Below are positions 59,846 to 64,000 of a stretch of 64,000 nucleotides of DNA, in pieces. The position numbers and the translations under genes are program-made. The notes beneath the pieces were generated by a model, which was given only the letters and a program-made list of their open reading frames with translations, did not search any database and had not been told where the DNA came from. Source of the stretch: Gibbula magus (taxonomy: Eukaryota; Mollusca; Gastropoda; Trochida; Trochidae); contig OW388296.1 of the NCBI GenBank assembly GCA_936450465.1, positions 41,706,448 to 41,770,447 of the forward strand, given 5' to 3'. The stretch's first letter is position 1; the number at the start of each line of letters is the position of its first letter.

Positions 59846-61560
59846 CTAACTCATCTCGTTATAACAGAATCAACTCAATGAGAAAGATATAGAAAATATC
59901 TTCTGCAAAAACAATGATATAGTCTTCATGTAAGAAAGTAAATGGGAAATGGACATTAGGTATATATTGAATATTGAAAAATAACCTAATAAAATTCGAA
60001 AACTATCAAGAAATGTCTTGTCTAATTTTGATTAGCCTTTTTTGTCACAGAATGTATGTTTACATTTGTAGATGCGCACATAAAATATAATTTTTAGCCA
60101 TATTGACCAAAGAAAAACAAACAAATTATTTCTCATTATGATACAATTGTCAAACATGTGTTTTAAGATTTGGTCAACAATCTTAATTTGTGTATTCCTT
60201 TATTGTTTGTTTTCGATCTCCAAGGAGAGAAAGAAAAAACTGGCTTATTGAGGAACATGTAAATGCTGACTATCTGAGCAAACTACTTATAGTATATAAA
60301 TATATATTAAAGAAACCTATTTAAACCAAAACTTATTGAGGAGACCTATTAAAATCCTGAATTAATGATGAAACCATATTTAAATCTGACTATAGATGAA
60401 AACACATATCTAAACCTTTTTTATTGAGGAAATCTTTTGAAAACAAATTTCAGTACAAGTTCAAATGTATGTGATTTTATGAAGGATGTCGGTTAATGGT
60501 TGTAGGATATGGTCAACAAAAGCTCAATTGTTCCGTACAAGGGACGGAAGAGACAGACTAACGAACGCAAAGGCTTTGATGGCCATATCTAATTTAAAAC
60601 ACAACCTCCTCTTTGAAGTTCGTTTCATAGAGCTATTCGACCGCATCAAATAGTGAATTGTTCCCTTTTGTTTTAAGTGTTTTTTTACTTGTTTTATGCA
60701 TGGCCATCAGATATTGACAATATTTATATGTAATACATAGAAGAGTATACATTATTGATTGGAAGTGGATACCATCGGATGCTATCGGCACATTATTGTG
60801 TGTATTGGAGACCATTTTTGATTATATATATATTTAGATTTATTTATTCTCTGACAACTTCATCTGGAAAAGTTAAATAATCAACTTTGTATGGTCTATC
60901 TTGAAAACCAGATGAGCCACATTGTACTTACTCAAGTGCTGTATTTTATTTATGGACTTTCAATAGTTTCTGTCATGTGGCATCTGAAATCGAAGTAATC
61001 GAACACGTTTCTCATATAACCAGTCAGAAATTGGCAAAATATCTAATAAGGGTTTATTGCCAACAAGGCGTCTTCCACAAATGAGATGATCAGTTATTAA
61101 GATACCCAATCATTAGACATGTTAGATCTAATCATTGTTGTCTCACACTAATCAACAAATCAGACACAATCTACGAACTTGCAGCGACAGCATAATACTC
61201 GGGGCGTCTCGCATGAGGGGTAGGCTTCAATTATACATGTTCATATATCTCCTACCCACCCTCTTTCGAATGGGTTCTATTTGTTTATCCTACCTCATGT
61301 AAGAATGTCGATCTATGATTGGTCCACGTGACCCTGAACAAATAACCATATTCACCCTCACCCAGGTGGATAAATGTCACCGAGGGTGATAAAAGCCTTA
61401 TACCCCGCTACCGAAATAAAGCGTGCGTCCACGTCAGTCAGTCCATGTCACGTGATACAGTTTATTTTGACTCTAACCCAGATTTGTTGCTTCTTTGAGT
61501 AAACGATGTTCGAGCATTTCTGTTTGTTTTTAATAATATTTTGAGACATTCGGTAGGATA
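59846..61560. other. Intergenic, nothing recognised
   Basis: AT-rich up to about 61.1 kb, then more balanced (61170-61500). No exon supported. Confidence 0.35.
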
Positions 61561-61565
61561 AAAAC

Positions 61566-61704
61566 GTTATAACATTCAGTGGAGGTTTACATCGTGAATT
61601 ATAAGACCCTTATTATTTTTTATTCTACTCGCCTCCGGCTCGTAGAATAAAAAATAATGCGGGTCTTATAATTCACGATGTAAACCTCCACTGAATGTTA
61701 TAAC
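61566..61704. repeat. 139-bp near-perfect palindrome
   Basis: Arms of about 66 bases beginning gttataacattcagtggagg and ending cctccactgaatgttataac around a gcctccggct centre. Almost no mismatches, so a recent insertion is likely. Confidence 0.9.
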
Positions 61705-62323
61705 TTATATTATTGAACGTGTGTATGATCGATATAATGACATTATGGACAACCCCAACGTAGGTTGATTGGTACATTTCCAAATTAATTGCTAGAACAA
61801 TTCGACTATCGCAGCAACATCCTTTAAATTCCCTGTTAAGCAGTCGTTTTGCTAAATTTAAGACGTTTCTCTTTTGTTAAATACATAAAATAAAATATAA
61901 ATAAAAATGTATAAAATACATTAGTGTACAAAACCAGTGAGTTTAAACATAACCCACATTATTTTGTTGGACGACCGCTCTCAGTATCAGCCCAAGGCCC
62001 GGAGTTTTGCGGAACAAGAGTGGTCCGATACTAGTTGACCTTATAGGGCAGTGTTAAAGATTGGGAGTTAAGGTTAACCATAGTAAAGGTTGTTTTGTGA
62101 TAGTGCCCCCTGTTTATTTGTATATTTGTTTATACATCGAATCTTTAAGTGATGTCCATAGCAACAGTGGTACTAAATAACAATTTAAGTTTTCTTTCGC
62201 TCATTAGGTAACTATTTTCATCGTCTGCAGATAAACTCATTAAATCTTAAGGTACACGCTTAAACACCTGACAATTAAAACTTCCTTACTGTAAATATTC
62301 AATAACGTACTAGCAAACCAAAC

Positions 62324-62637
62324 TTCATCCACTGAACAAAGGAATATCAGGGCTATGTTCCCTAACATCCATAACAGCGAGCGCTTAATAATCGCTCATT
62401 GAGCGCTACATTAAACCTCTCTTGAAGCGCTACGTAGCAAGGCGAGCAAACTTCGAGGAATTTGCACTGTATCGTTCAAGAGAGAGTGAGCGCTACATGA
62501 GCGCTACTTGAGCGCTACTTGAGCGCTACTTGAGCGCTACTTGAGCGCTACATTAAGCGATCAGTGAGCAATTTAAGCGCTCGCTGTTATGGATGTTATG
62601 GAACAGAGCCCTGATATTCCTTTGTTCAGTGGATGAA
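62324..62637. mobile_element. 314-bp MITE with ~65-bp inverted ends and internal AGCGCT repeats
   Basis: The ends ttcatccactgaacaaagga / tcctttgttcagtggatgaa run inward through ccataacagcgagcgctt / aagcgctcgctgttatgg. The interior holds about six 11-base units GAGCGCTACTT (about 62487-62552) and further gagcgctac phrases on the left side. Confidence 0.9.
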
Positions 62638-62639
62638 AT

Positions 62640-64000
62640 CTTTTAAAGACGGCTCTCAAAGAACTATTAATACTAGAAAGCACACATTTTGGTAAAATAA
62701 TCTTAGAGACTAAGATGTTTTAAAATTTCATAAAATTTCCAAAACAAAGATCGTGGCTGTTGGTGCCAAATAAAGGGGTTGAACATATTAGCGCAATGAT
62801 AAACTGCTGAAGGTAAACCTACAGTTAATGCTATGACCTTTTACATGTACCCACTTTTATGACTGTAGTACCATAATTAAGCGAAATATAGTTTTTATGC
62901 TTTCGGGTGATTAACTATTTCAGTGGCATGAGGCATACTTTTCTAACATTCTTGCATAATCAAAGCTGACCTTACTGTGACCTGGTATTATGAAATAGAG
63001 ATGTTAATTGAGCTTTGGGAGGGGGATTTGTAAGAGTAGGAAGGTCACAGTGAGAAAATCCCACTAGATAATAAATCATGCAAATCCTGATCAGCTACAG
63101 AGCCCAAGGCTCTATTTTGTTATGACAGATTGTAATAGTTTTAGTCAGTGACATAATTCAGGCGTTCTTTTTTGTCAAATTTAATCAAATAGTTTTTAAG
63201 AAGAAGACTAGTAGATATTTTTTTTTAAAAACGCCAACGCATTTTAAAGATATTTTCATAATTAGGAATTTCATATCACACCAATAACGGTCCCTTAATA
63301 AACAATAGTTAACTCATCATTTCCATAGTGATCTATGAAACAGTTTGGTGCGTAGCAAGGGGGTTGTAAGAGTGTAAATAATATATAGCTTCTACAAGAA
63401 ATATCTTACCTCTCCATTACATCAATAAAGTTGTATAGAGATGAAATCATGTGATGCTTCAGTGTTCCTCATTAATCATTTCCCACACAAAACATGGGGA
63501 TACGTTTCATTTGTAAAATCAATCATTACAACAACATCGTTTAACAGACTCAGTGCCACTGAAGCTAATTAACGATTGTATCAGTTCAGTATTCAAAATA
63601 AATAAATTTTATTTTTAAAAATCAATACAAAAGTCCTGTGCGGTGAGTTTACATAAAAACTAAACGATTGAAGGTATATGTTTTTATCAGGATCAAATTA
63701 AAAAACAGACCCTGAAAAATAGATCCCTGCCAAAAAGATGTTATATGTATATTCATCTTCCAATACTACTTGTTTCAGAGAAGAAATCGGCCTATTTAGA
63801 GTATTCATTGTAGATTTGGTGCTTTAGAGGTCGCGTTCTAAAACCTAGTTTCGTCTTCTTCAGAACAAAAAACCTAAAACTTGAAATCGTGTTTACAGAT
63901 TATTTATCCAATTGAGATCATAAATTGCTAGTTTGGTGATTCGGTGGTCCCAGATGAGAGGTCTTAAAGACACAGGTCTTCTTTTCAAAAACTTAATTCA
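62640..64000. other. AT-rich intergenic, nothing recognised
   Basis: No exon or repeat family supported up to the end of the window. Confidence 0.35.

Overview
The window looks like nuclear DNA of a marine invertebrate, most likely a lophotrochozoan and probably a mollusc. It is AT-rich and gene-poor, has spliced genes with GT..AG introns, and is packed with short non-autonomous repeats: snap-back MITEs, tRNA-derived SINE-like copies, homopolymer G/C runs, and repeats of the 'aggggcggatcc' and 'gggcaataactccag' style that are common in bivalves and gastropods. The species call is inference. No prokaryotic operon, CRISPR array, rRNA or intact autonomous transposon was found.

The main content is a head-to-tail array of three + strand genes that share a 2H phosphoesterase domain (AKAP7/LENG9-like, the fold of 2',5'-RNA ligases and 2',5'-phosphodiesterases). 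Gene A (coding 25005-26997, 518 aa) is RWD - MJ1316 - 2H. Gene B (39454-42004, 454 aa) is RWD - low-complexity linker - 2H. Gene C (53468-55196, 211 aa) is an Arg/Gly-rich leader - 2H. All three keep both HxT catalytic motifs and a shared C-terminal LCxM...DGFY signature. A and B each have a 157-nt first coding exon ending in phase 1, and their RWD YPxxxP motifs fall at identical residue numbers, so they are duplicates that diverged mainly in the middle. MJ1316 is a predicted recogniser of cyclic-phosphate RNA ends, and 2H enzymes cleave 2',5' or 2',3'-cyclic phosphate linkages. The locus is therefore a plausible RNA-end-repair or antiviral-nucleotide (2-5A-like) gene cluster. This architecture series is the most interesting item in the window.

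Other coding evidence is one exon of a sarcospan-like membrane protein on the - strand (19600-20007), a probable orphan signal-peptide exon on the + strand (32080-32140), and a dead 3' end of a LINE (about 45864-46290). A weak candidate exon lies at 5111-5338 on the - strand.

Layout: 1-19.5 kb is intergenic, with MITEs, SINE-like copies and a 46-bp G-rich minisatellite (9.9-10.75 kb). 19.6-20 kb holds the sarcospan-like exon. 21.3-22 kb is a minisatellite. 24.3-27.3 kb is gene A. 27.3-39.4 kb is repeat-rich and includes the signal-peptide exon and a nested insertion. 39.4-42 kb is gene B, flanked by an inverted pair of 0.8-kb elements. 43-53.4 kb is repeats. 53.4-55.2 kb is gene C. 55.2-64 kb is repeats, including two strong palindromic elements near 61.6 and 62.5 kb.
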